A stretch of DNA of 64,000 nucleotides from Crystallibacter sulfonylureivorans_A. Lineage in GTDB: Bacteria > Actinomycetota > Actinomycetes > Actinomycetales > Micrococcaceae. Under the pieces are notes generated by a model. The model did no database searches. It was given only the letters and a program-made list of their open reading frames with translations, and was not told where the DNA came from. The stretch is taken from the NCBI RefSeq assembly GCF_047607445.1, contig NZ_JBLKRT010000018.1, positions 1-64,000 of the forward strand, read 5' to 3'. The first letter of the stretch is position 1, and each line of letters begins with the position of its first letter. Shown here piece after piece: positions 34,826 through 42,832 of the stretch. Made by a program: the position numbers and the translations under genes.

Positions 34826-36158
34826 GCTGTCCCCGGTTTCGCGACGCAGCCTCCGCAGTGACTGCGCCGACCAATACCCACATCAGCAGAAAGCTCGCCT
34901 TACCGAACAAGGCCGAGTTCACAAACACAGCGGCGCAGAACTCGTAGATCCAGAAAGCCAACAGCCCTGCTGCTGCAAAGTGCCCGGTAGCCTTGATCAG
35001 CCGCACCAGCACCAAAGCCACTGCGGCCGCCAACACAGCAAACGCGGCGAAGAGCAGCAGGCCCCCCTCGGCCAGTACTTGCCAGGCGGCGCCATCAAGA
35101 ATCACCACCGAGGTTCGGGCGTTGATCGAATCGGCCCTCTGCGTGTGGATGCCCTCCCCCACTAGTGGACTCTGCGCAAGAATCCGCCAGGCGACATCGA
35201 TGAAATCGTTGTGGATCGCCGTCGAAGCCTGCACAGAGGGGTTTCGATTGAGGAAGAGGTCCCCAATGAGGAAGCTTGAGGCGACCCGGTCAAACGCCCC
35301 GGCGGCCCCCAGTGCCAGACCGGCGAGCGCCGCCGAGGCAGGCAGCACGCCGAAAAGCCCCCAGGCAGCTCCGCGATTCATCCGGCGTAGCCGAACGCCC
35401 CACCGGAGCAGCGCAGGAATGAGCAGCACGGCGCAAACGGCCACGGCACCTACGATGGCGATCCGGGAAAAAGTGGTCAGAACCGCCGCGAACAGCACGC
35501 ACACGGCGGCAAGCCGTCGCCAGCTAAACCCGACAGCCAATTGGGCGGCCCACAGCGCAAGGAAAAGCACCAGCACGTTCGCGTAGACGATGGTGTTGCC
35601 GAGCAACCCGTTGGACCGGATAATATCCGTCCCCCAATAGCCAAAGAGGTCTGCGTCTGCCGGATGCAGCAGCCACACCGGCAGCACGCCGCGGAACACG
35701 AACTGGCAGATACCGAACAACGCGCTGGCGAGAGCCGACCACATCGCCACCCGGACCAGCATCCGTCGATCGCTGCTGCGGGGAACCGCAATGGCTACCG
35801 CGACCCCCGCCACGATGTAGAGCACTTGGCTTCGCAGGTCGAGCAGCTTCGCAGGGAATGCTTCCGGCCCGTGCGGCAGCAGAGCCAGGTAGGTGGCAAG
35901 CAGGAGCCCAAATAGAGGCAGCCACGCCGGGACGACGGCCCTGCCTCGGCAGCGAATGGTTTCTGCCACGGCTGCCAACGCCATCATCATGACCAGGGCA
36001 TCAATGACCAGGCTGCCCGGCGCTATCCCGGCCGGCGCTGGCAGCAGGTTGATGATCCCGCTCGTGAAAACAGCGGCAATGAGTCCGGCCGCCAACAGTG
36101 GGGCAGCAGCCGGCGCCTGCCGAACTGCCGGCCGAGCGTCCCCCACGCGCATCCCCAT
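34773..36158 (-). CDS. Wzy/O-antigen-ligase-type polysaccharide polymerase (EPS2)
   Basis: An intact membrane protein of about 461 residues with some ten hydrophobic helices and a large extracytoplasmic loop holding AWRILAQSPLVGEGIHTQRA, the sort of segment that defines O-antigen ligase/Wzy proteins. It would join lipid-linked repeat units outside the membrane. The start is uncertain: I use ATG 36158 (MGMRVGDARP), but a TTG at 36215 and GTG at 36194 are in frame and none has a strong ribosome site. It is divergent from the Wzz-like gene and convergent, with a 53-bp overlap, with the fourth glycosyltransferase. Unlike the EPS1 polymerase, the frame is unbroken. Confidence 0.8.
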   Translation of the reverse strand: MGMRVGDARPAVRQAPAAAPLLAAGLIAAVFTSGIINLLPAPAGIAPGSLVIDALVMMMALAAVAETIRCRGRAVVPAWLPLFGLLLATYLALLPHGPEAFPAKLLDLRSQVLYIVAGVAVAIAVPRSSDRRMLVRVAMWSALASALFGICQFVFRGVLPVWLLHPADADLFGYWGTDIIRSNGLLGNTIVYANVLVLFLALWAAQLAVGFSWRRLAAVCVLFAAVLTTFSRIAIVGAVAVCAVLLIPALLRWGVRLRRMNRGAAWGLFGVLPASAALAGLALGAAGAFDRVASSFLIGDLFLNRNPSVQASTAIHNDFIDVAWRILAQSPLVGEGIHTQRADSINARTSVVILDGAAWQVLAEGGLLLFAAFAVLAAAVALVLVRLIKATGHFAAAGLLAFWIYEFCAAVFVNSALFGKASFLLMWVLVGAVTAEAASRNRGQLNGTLTHRSIQDAPSSS

Positions 36159-36278
36159 CCGCTCAATGTAGGTGACTTTCTGGGCTTCCGACACCCGGTC
36201 GTCAGAAAATCCCAAGGCTGGCGGGTCGTGGCTGGACTAGACTGCGAGGCATCGCGTCGACTTGGGGGAGAGACGGAA

Positions 36279-37772
36279 ATGAACGATGCATCATCCGGTG
36301 CGAAGCGCGGTCCGGTGGAGATTCGGGACTACGGGCGCCTGATCGCAACCTACTGGATCATCGTGGTGGCCTGTCTTGCGCTTGGCTTGGGCACCGCCCT
36401 GGCATGGACTCAAGTCCAACGTCCGCTGTATGCCACGCAGGCCAGCGGCTACATAGTAGTTGCACCCGGCCCGGACGTTGCCTCACTGCAGTCGGCGGAA
36501 AGCGTGGCACAGTCCAAAACTGCTGGCTATCTCTTCATCGCCGAGTCCCTTCCCGTCGCGGAGCGCGTTCGTTCGGAACTGGGTTTGTCCGCTCCGGCCG
36601 CGCAACTGCTGGAGCAAATCAGCGTCGACAATCCCACGGGAACGACGATCCTGCGCATCACGGCGGAAGCGGCCGAGGCTGATGACGCCGTCACCCTGGC
36701 TGACGCCTGGCTTGCGGCTCTGTCGAGGCAAATCCGTCAGATTGAAGGGCACTCCGGCGGTGCCGACGAACTGATCCGGCTGGACCCGCTTGGTACGGCG
36801 TCCCTGCCCCTTCGGCCCGTGTTCCCGAATCCCGTCTTGTCGCTAGGCCTCGGCGGACTGGGCGGCCTGGTCGTCGGCCTGGCCATTGCCGCCGTTCGCT
36901 CTGCGAGCGACCGCCGGGTTCGCAGCGCCGAGACAGTAGAAGCCATGTTCCAGTTGCCGGTGCTCGGCGTCCTGCCGCGGGAACGGAATCGCCGGCCGGT
37001 CCGAGGGAGAACCGGCGTCGAGCTGCCGTGGCCCCGTTCCGAGGCGATGCAGGATGCTCTTCGGTCACTGTGGACCGGCGTGCGCTTTACCGACGTCGGC
37101 AGGCCACTGCGCTCCATCGTCATTACCAGTCCGATGCCGCGGTCGGGTCGCTCTTTCCTTACCGCGCAGTTGGCCGTCACTATTGCGGCATCCGGTCAGC
37201 CGGTGATCGTGGTCGACGCCCAGTTACATGCACACTCCATCTCCGACATTTTCGGCGTCCAAGAGGGCCCAGGCTTCGGCGAATTGTTGGCCGGCACCTG
37301 CCGGCCTGAGGACGTCCTGCAAACCTGGGCGCGCCGCAGCAATTTGCAGGTGATTGCGGCAGGCAGCAGCATGGGCGAACCCGATGAGCTGCTCGGCACG
37401 CCCGCCGCCGGCGTCCTGCTCGCTCAGCTGGCCCAGCGGGCTATTGTGCTGGTGGACGCGCCGCCCCTTCGGTCCGCGCCGGAGGTGGCGGTTCTGACCA
37501 AGATGGCAGACGGGGCGCTGGTGGTGGTTCGGGAGGATACCCAGGACGACGAACTGGGTGACGCCGTGCGCTCCCTGGCGCGGGCTGGCGCGTCCATCTT
37601 GGGTGTGGTGATGAACCGCCTGCCCTCCCGTATTGCCCGCGAGCGCCACGATCACCGGGAACGTGCCGTTCATGCCGCGCACAACGGGGTTCCCTCGTCG
37701 CCGTTGGTTACCGGGATAGCGGCTTCCAATCCGGCCGAAATCCATAGCCCCGCCGTGGCGCTGGAGCGTTAA
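36279..37772 (+). CDS. Wzz/BY-kinase-like chain-length protein, degenerate ATPase (EPS2)
   Basis: A 497-residue co-polymerase. Membrane helices near residues 25-45 (IIVVACLALGLGTALAW) and about 185-208 bound a Wzz domain. The cytoplasmic C-terminal half resembles a tyrosine kinase: the P-loop region reads SPMPRSGRSFLTAQL (GRS in place of GKS) near residue 285. The Walker A' segment VIVVDAQLHAHS has lost the second Asp, while a Walker B-like AIVLVDAPPL remains. Catalysis is doubtful. GGGGGAG lies upstream of ATG 36279. It runs opposite to the neighbouring polymerase and flippase genes. Confidence 0.83.
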   Translation: MNDASSGAKRGPVEIRDYGRLIATYWIIVVACLALGLGTALAWTQVQRPLYATQASGYIVVAPGPDVASLQSAESVAQSKTAGYLFIAESLPVAERVRSELGLSAPAAQLLEQISVDNPTGTTILRITAEAAEADDAVTLADAWLAALSRQIRQIEGHSGGADELIRLDPLGTASLPLRPVFPNPVLSLGLGGLGGLVVGLAIAAVRSASDRRVRSAETVEAMFQLPVLGVLPRERNRRPVRGRTGVELPWPRSEAMQDALRSLWTGVRFTDVGRPLRSIVITSPMPRSGRSFLTAQLAVTIAASGQPVIVVDAQLHAHSISDIFGVQEGPGFGELLAGTCRPEDVLQTWARRSNLQVIAAGSSMGEPDELLGTPAAGVLLAQLAQRAIVLVDAPPLRSAPEVAVLTKMADGALVVVREDTQDDELGDAVRSLARAGASILGVVMNRLPSRIARERHDHRERAVHAAHNGVPSSPLVTGIAASNPAEIHSPAVALER

Positions 37773-37867
37773 TTCGGCTGCACCTTCGAAGTTCCCCGCA
37801 GGCAAGGGCGTGCGCATGCTTCGTCCGGTTTCTGCCCGGCTCCCCTGCGGAAGAGCCGTTGCGGTGC

Positions 37868-39208
37868 CTACGGTACTCTCGTGGGCCGATCCGCCCGGGC
37901 CCGAACCGAGAGCCGGGCGGCCGCAGTTCTCAGCCCCTGTCCCAGCGCCCAGAGATCTGAACGGCGCGGGCGCAGCAGCAGTCCCGGTGGTATGGCGAAG
38001 CAACGCCAGAGCCACAAGACGTTCAGGCCGCCGGCGAGGACGTTGCCAGCCAAGGCCGCGATGGCCGCCCCCATGGCACCCCATCGTCCGGCCAGCAGCA
38101 TCAGCAGCAGCACGTTGGCCAGCAAGGCGGCCCCCAAAGACCAGCTGCGCAGCCCCGGCCGGCCCCGCGCGCCAAGGCCGGCGCCTGCCACGGAACCCGG
38201 ATTGCCGAGCACCGTCCCCGCCAGCAGCACGCACAGGACCGGCACGGCCGGCATGAAGTCAGTCCCGAAAAACTGCGGCACAGCCCAGGCTGACAACGCG
38301 ATCAGGCCGGCGGCAACCAGGACGGTGATTAAGGTGGAGATCCGTGCTGCCGCCCCCAGCCGATGCTCGTCCTGGTCAGCCGATTCTGCACTGAAAATGA
38401 CGTCCTTCACCGCCGCATTGAACACCAAGGAGACCTCGGCTATGGTCGCGGCAACGGCGTAGATGCCCAGCTCCGCGACGCCCGCCAACGGGGCAAGCAG
38501 CAGTTGGTCTGCCCGCATCAACAGAATCCCGGTCAAAGCTCCTGGCCACAGGACCATTCCGTACCTGAACAGCCCGCTGTCGCTCTCCGGACCGTACGGA
38601 CGGCAGCCCGGGAGTTGCCGGACCAGGGCAGGCAACCGGATATAGACGGCTGCACCAATGAAATAGCTCACCGCGATGGCGGCCACCGCAGACTCGGGGG
38701 TCAAAGCCCCCGACAGCGCCAACAGGGCGACGGCGGCCAGCCGCACCAGGGCGGCGAGGATGCGGTCCGCGCTGATCAGCCCCCACGCTTGACAGCCGGC
38801 GGCCGCGCCCCGCAAACCTCCTACCAACAGGGCTGGTGTCAGGGCCAGGACTGCCAACCGGATCAGGCCGACAACCCGATCGTCCCCTCCGGACAGCAGC
38901 GGGGCGGCCGCCATGAGCGCTGCCGTGCCGACGATGCCCGCCAGCAGAAGTAATGCCCCGGAACGGGCCAGGAGGCCTCCTACATAGTCCCGGCCCCGCG
39001 CCACAAAGTAGGTCAGTGCTTCGGGCAGTCCGAAAGCCGCGGCAATGGTGGCCACCAGCAAAACGGCGTTGGCCGCTGCCAGTTCTCCACGTCCCGTGAC
39101 GCCCAGGGACTGGGCCAGCAGTGGGGCGATGACAAGGCCTGCCAGCGGTGGCACCAGATTGCCGAAGGTGGTGAGCGCCACGTATCGGCCCAGGTGCGCG
39201 GAGTTCAT
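37868..39208 (-). CDS. Wzx-type lipid-linked oligosaccharide flippase (EPS2)
   Basis: A 446-residue membrane protein with about 12-14 hydrophobic helices (for example LLARSGALLLLAGIVGTAAL and LTPALLVGGLRGAAAG) of the polysaccharide exporter superfamily. It would flip the EPS2 repeat unit. The longer open frame to 39466 is not used: ATG 39208 overlaps the upstream glycosyltransferase stop (ATGA), the normal sign of coupling. It is the last gene of the leftward run that begins with the initiating transferase. It is convergent, with a 95-bp gap, with the Wzz-like gene. Confidence 0.82.
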   Translation of the reverse strand: MNSAHLGRYVALTTFGNLVPPLAGLVIAPLLAQSLGVTGRGELAAANAVLLVATIAAAFGLPEALTYFVARGRDYVGGLLARSGALLLLAGIVGTAALMAAAPLLSGGDDRVVGLIRLAVLALTPALLVGGLRGAAAGCQAWGLISADRILAALVRLAAVALLALSGALTPESAVAAIAVSYFIGAAVYIRLPALVRQLPGCRPYGPESDSGLFRYGMVLWPGALTGILLMRADQLLLAPLAGVAELGIYAVAATIAEVSLVFNAAVKDVIFSAESADQDEHRLGAAARISTLITVLVAAGLIALSAWAVPQFFGTDFMPAVPVLCVLLAGTVLGNPGSVAGAGLGARGRPGLRSWSLGAALLANVLLLMLLAGRWGAMGAAIAALAGNVLAGGLNVLWLWRCFAIPPGLLLRPRRSDLWALGQGLRTAAARLSVRARADRPTRVP

Positions 39209-40014
39209 GGTGCCGTCCGGCCGGAACCAAAGAGCCACGGCGGCACCGCACCTGCGAGGCGGCCTTTGGCGATCCGATACAAATGCCGCAGTAGAGCGTA
39301 GGGGTGTGCAGCCAGCAAGGGCCAATGCTTGCAGACTATACGTTCCAAGGCGGCGTAGTACGCTGGGTCGTCTTCGCTGATGCTGTCCGGCTGCCGGTAG
39401 ACATTGACCAGTACCTTCGGAACCAGCACCACCTGCTGCCTCCGCTGCCGCAGCATTCCGAGCCACAGGTCCCAGTCCTGAAGCCTGCGCAACACAGGAT
39501 CGAACCCTGCGCTGGCAGCCAACAGCGCCTTGTCGACCAAAACCGTCTGGGTCGATATGTGGTTTTCACGCAGCAGCTGACGACGGTGCCCCCCGGGAGG
39601 AACCACTTCGTCGGGCACCAGCCGGCACGGCCGGCCCGGCTCGTGCACGGCCTGCCGGCAAAAAACCAGCGCCGGTCCCCCAGCAGCTTGCCGCGCCGTC
39701 AGTTGCGCCTGCAACTTGCCCGGCAACCACTCGTCGTCGCTGTCTTGGAAAGCAACCAGCGTTCCTTCGGCCAACTCGATGCCCCGGTTGCGTGCCGCGT
39801 TGGCCCCGGCATGCGGCTGCCGGATATACCGGATCCTGGAGTCCTCTTCGGCGATTTGGCCGACAACGCGGGCTGTCTCGTCCGTGGAGCCGTCATCGAT
39901 TACCAGCACCTCCAGCACCGGCGGGGACTGCTCAAGGACGCTCCGCACCGACCGCTCTACAGTGGCAGCGCGGTTGAATACCGGGATGACAACGCTGACT
40001 CCTGGCACTGCCAT
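39205..40014 (-). CDS. GT2-family glycosyltransferase (EPS2, fifth)
   Basis: A 269-residue GT-A glycosyltransferase. It opens with GVSVVIPVFNRAATVERSV, followed by VLVIDDGSTDETARV and the metal-binding pattern in VAFQDSDDEWLPGKLQ near residue 88. RRLQDWDLWLGML near residue 170 is a conserved GT2 segment. ATG 40014 overlaps the stop of the initiating transferase by one base (TGATG), so the gene is second in a tightly coupled three-gene run. No membrane helices. Sugar unknown. Confidence 0.87.
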   Translation of the reverse strand: MAVPGVSVVIPVFNRAATVERSVRSVLEQSPPVLEVLVIDDGSTDETARVVGQIAEEDSRIRYIRQPHAGANAARNRGIELAEGTLVAFQDSDDEWLPGKLQAQLTARQAAGGPALVFCRQAVHEPGRPCRLVPDEVVPPGGHRRQLLRENHISTQTVLVDKALLAASAGFDPVLRRLQDWDLWLGMLRQRRQQVVLVPKVLVNVYRQPDSISEDDPAYYAALERIVCKHWPLLAAHPYALLRHLYRIAKGRLAGAVPPWLFGSGRTAP

Positions 40015-41522
40015 CAATAGGCCCCGGCTCCGAGGAGCACAGCCCGAACCGTCCGGAGGATGATGGCCACGTCACCGGCGAGCGACCAGTTCTCCGCGTA
40101 ATACAGGTCCAATCGGACGCTTTCATCCAGGTCCAGGTCACTGCGCCCGCTGACCTGCCACAGCCCGGTGATGCCGGGCTTGACCAGTAGCCGCCGACGC
40201 ATGGCCGCATCGTAAAGCTCCACTTCTTCTGCCACTTGAGGACGGGGGCCTACCAACGACATATCGCCGCGGAGAACGTTGATGAGCTGCGGCAGTTCGT
40301 CAATGGAGTACTTGCGGATGAAGGCCCCGACCCGGGTTACCCGCGGATCCCGCTTCGTCTTATAGAACGCCCTCATTCCGCCACCGAGGACTTTGAGCAG
40401 TTGTTGCTCGGCATCGACGGTCATGGAGCGGAATTTGAGGATCCGGAACGCTTTGCCGCCCAGCCCGATCCGTTCTTGGACGAACAGGACCGGTCCGGGG
40501 CTGTCCAGCCTGACAGCGGCCGCCACCAACAACAGCAGCGGCAATGCGATCATCAGTCCAGCACCTGCCGCAACCACATCGAAGGCCCGCTTGAGGACGT
40601 ACTTTGCACCGTCAAAATGCGGCAACTCAATCCGCATCAGGGGCAGCCCCTCGACCGGGCGCCAGTTGATCCTGGGTCCGGAGATGTCCCCCACGCTGCT
40701 GGCCACCACCAGGACTGTGCCCGTCTCCCCCAGCGCCCAGCCCAGCTCACGGAGTTCGGTCCGGCCCAACTCGGATCCGGTGATCACCACGGCATCGATG
40801 TCCAGGCGCCTGACTGCTTCATGCACGTCGTCGGGCGCTGCCACGACCGGAATGGTGGAAGAGCCCCCAAGCTCGACAGTCCCGGAGTTTGTCTCCCCCA
40901 CCGCGGCGCCGACGATCCGGTAGCCACAACCAGGCGTCTTGAGCATCCGGCGGCCGACAAACTCCACATCGGCGGCGGGTCCGACCAGCAGTGCCCGCTC
41001 GCACAGCGCGCCGGTGGCCCGCTTGTTCGCAAGCCAGCGCCGCCAGCAGTGCCGGGTCAGCAACAGCGCGGCAACCCCGGTCGGAAGCGCCGTGACCAGC
41101 AGGCCTCGTGCCACGTCGATTTTCAGGAGCGTGGCGCAGATGGCGAATAGCCCGAAGGCCGCAAACGTCGCATTGATGACGCGCCGGTACTCATCGGTCC
41201 CTGAGCCCAGGATCGGAATCGCGCGGCTCTGGCCGACGGACATCGCTGCCAGCCAGATGGCGCACAGCGTCCCCGCGAGAAGCCAGGAGGACCCGGACAT
41301 GATCTGAAGCCGTTCCAGGCTCCTTCCGGCCCACAGGCTCTGGGCGAAGACAACGGAACCGACGATAACGACCGTATCCGACACCAGCAGGCCAATCAGC
41401 AGGGAACGTCTCCAGCCGCGTTGGGATGAGCGGCGGACGTGTGGGAATGAGTGCGGCTCGGAGGAGCCGCGGAACCGCCCTTTGCCTGCGTATCCTAGCG
41501 GCATGCGACTTACCACAGTCAT
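40014..41522 (-). CDS. Polyprenyl glycosylphosphotransferase, initiating enzyme (EPS2)
   Basis: A 502-residue membrane enzyme, paralogous to the EPS1 initiating enzyme. N-terminal helices (SLLIGLLVSDTVVIVGSVVF and others) precede a Rossmann-like domain, a further helix (VVAAGAGLMIALPLLLLVAA) and a catalytic domain with LFVQERIGLGGKAFRILKFR, YSIDELPQLINVLRGDMSLV, VGPRPQ and GLWQVSGRSDLDLDESV. ATG 41522 follows GGAGGGG about nine bases upstream; the frame remains open 44 codons further but without family similarity. It loads the first sugar phosphate of the EPS2 unit onto undecaprenyl phosphate. First gene of the leftward EPS2 run. Confidence 0.9.
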   Translation of the reverse strand: MTVVSRMPLGYAGKGRFRGSSEPHSFPHVRRSSQRGWRRSLLIGLLVSDTVVIVGSVVFAQSLWAGRSLERLQIMSGSSWLLAGTLCAIWLAAMSVGQSRAIPILGSGTDEYRRVINATFAAFGLFAICATLLKIDVARGLLVTALPTGVAALLLTRHCWRRWLANKRATGALCERALLVGPAADVEFVGRRMLKTPGCGYRIVGAAVGETNSGTVELGGSSTIPVVAAPDDVHEAVRRLDIDAVVITGSELGRTELRELGWALGETGTVLVVASSVGDISGPRINWRPVEGLPLMRIELPHFDGAKYVLKRAFDVVAAGAGLMIALPLLLLVAAAVRLDSPGPVLFVQERIGLGGKAFRILKFRSMTVDAEQQLLKVLGGGMRAFYKTKRDPRVTRVGAFIRKYSIDELPQLINVLRGDMSLVGPRPQVAEEVELYDAAMRRRLLVKPGITGLWQVSGRSDLDLDESVRLDLYYAENWSLAGDVAIILRTVRAVLLGAGAY

Positions 41523-41745
41523 GCTGCGGCCCCCCTCCGGTGATGCTGACGTCCTAGGAATATCACCAGATTCTTGGGCAAACCTTGAACGTTGCAGCAG
41601 CCGGTCCGGCCCAACGGGACTGTAGCGAACACTCGGATGGAATGCGCTCCGCACGGGCTCACGGGAAGAGGGTCAGCTCCGGTTCACCAGGTGGATTGAC
41701 CAGCGCCGGCCACAGAACTTAGGCGTGAAACGGGAACATGGCAAA
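41523..41745 (-). promoter_or_regulatory. Upstream region of the leftward EPS2 run
   Basis: About 220 bp with no credible gene between the prs terminator and the initiating transferase. A promoter is expected here; no distinct boxes or shared motif with the EPS1 leader were found. Confidence 0.4.
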
Positions 41746-41801
41746 GGGACCGACGATGGCACTGCTGGCCCGAATTTCTTCAGGCTTCCATCGTCGGCCC
41801 C
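41746..41801 (-). terminator. Terminator-like hairpin after prs, copy B of a repeated element
   Basis: Arms at 41746-41759 (GGGACCGACGATGG) and 41788-41801 pair over 14 bp with one mismatch. It lies about 50 bp beyond the prs stop and is followed on the minus strand by TTTGCC. The 14-base core GGGGCCGACGATGG and the TGGCCC in the loop are shared with copy A at 28940-28997. Confidence 0.7.
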
Positions 41802-41851
41802 TCGCAGAGAGCCGTGACGGCCGAGGCAAGCTCAGCCGGCAACGTCTTTTA

Positions 41852-42832
41852 TCAGGCCTTACCGTCGAACAAGCTGGTCACCGAGCCGTCTTCGAAGACC
41901 TCGCGGACCGCACGGGCGATCAGCGGGGCGATCGACAGGACGGTCAGTTCCTTGAAGTTCTTCTCCGGCGGGATCGGCAAGGTGTTGGTCACCACCACTT
42001 CCCGGGCTCCGCTTTCGGAGAGCCTGCGGGCAGCCGGATCCGAGAACACTGCGTGCGTGGCCGCGATGATCACGTCCTTGGCGCCGGCGTTCTTCAGGAC
42101 CTGGACAGCACCGGAAATGGTTCCACCGGTGTCGATCATGTCATCGATCAGCACGCAGGTGCGGCCTTCCACCAGGCCCACGACCTGCTTGGATACCGCC
42201 TGGTTGGGCACGCTGACGTCGCGGGATTTATGCACGAAGGCGAGCGGGGCACCGCCGAGGCGCTCGGCCCACTGCTCGGCGACGCGGACGCGGCCCGTGT
42301 CAGGGGAAACCACGGTGACGTTGTCCAGATCCACCCTGGTGCGGACATAGTCAGCAAGCAGCGGAATGGCCATCAGATGGTCGACCGGTCCGTTGAAGAA
42401 CCCCTGGATCTGCGCGGTGTGCAGGTCTACGGAGATCAACCGGTCGGCGCCGGCAGTCTTGTACATATCCGCCACCAGGCGGGCCGAGATGGGCTCGCGG
42501 CCGCGGTGCTTCTTGTCCTGTCGGGCATACGGGTAGAACGGCGCCACGACGGTAATCCGCTTGGCCGAGGCGCGCTTGAGGGTGTCCACCATGATCAGGT
42601 GCTCCATCAGCCACTCGTTGATCGGGGCCGGGTGCGCCTGCAGGACGAAGGCGTCGGTGCCGCGGACGCTTTCCTCGAACCGCACGTAGATCTCGCCGTT
42701 TGCGAAGTCGTAGGCGGACGTCGGCAGCAGTTCGATGTCCAGTTCTTTGGCGATCTGCTGCGCCAGTTCAGGATGTGCGCGTCCAGAAGCCAGTACCAGC
42801 CTCTTTTCGCCCTGTGCCTTGATTCCGCTCAT
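41852..42832 (-). CDS. prs: Ribose-phosphate pyrophosphokinase
   Basis: A 326-residue cytoplasmic enzyme making PRPP from ribose 5-phosphate and ATP, for nucleotides, His and Trp. The family marks are present: VRFEESVRGTDAFVLQ, the flexible ATP loop region FYPYARQDKKHRGREPISAR with catalytic Lys and Arg (about residues 100-118), and the PRPP loop VLIDDMIDTGGT near residue 228. ATG 42832 overlaps the glmU stop (ATGA), so the two are coupled. A hairpin lies downstream. The usual next genes, rplY and pth, are 11 kb away on the far side of EPS2. Confidence 0.96.
   Translation of the reverse strand: MSGIKAQGEKRLVLASGRAHPELAQQIAKELDIELLPTSAYDFANGEIYVRFEESVRGTDAFVLQAHPAPINEWLMEHLIMVDTLKRASAKRITVVAPFYPYARQDKKHRGREPISARLVADMYKTAGADRLISVDLHTAQIQGFFNGPVDHLMAIPLLADYVRTRVDLDNVTVVSPDTGRVRVAEQWAERLGGAPLAFVHKSRDVSVPNQAVSKQVVGLVEGRTCVLIDDMIDTGGTISGAVQVLKNAGAKDVIIAATHAVFSDPAARRLSESGAREVVVTNTLPIPPEKNFKELTVLSIAPLIARAVREVFEDGSVTSLFDGKA

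Noticed and set aside
28940..41801. EPS2 as a transposon or integrative element
   Set aside because: No transposase, integrase or terminal repeats of the usual kind; the flanking hairpins look like terminators.
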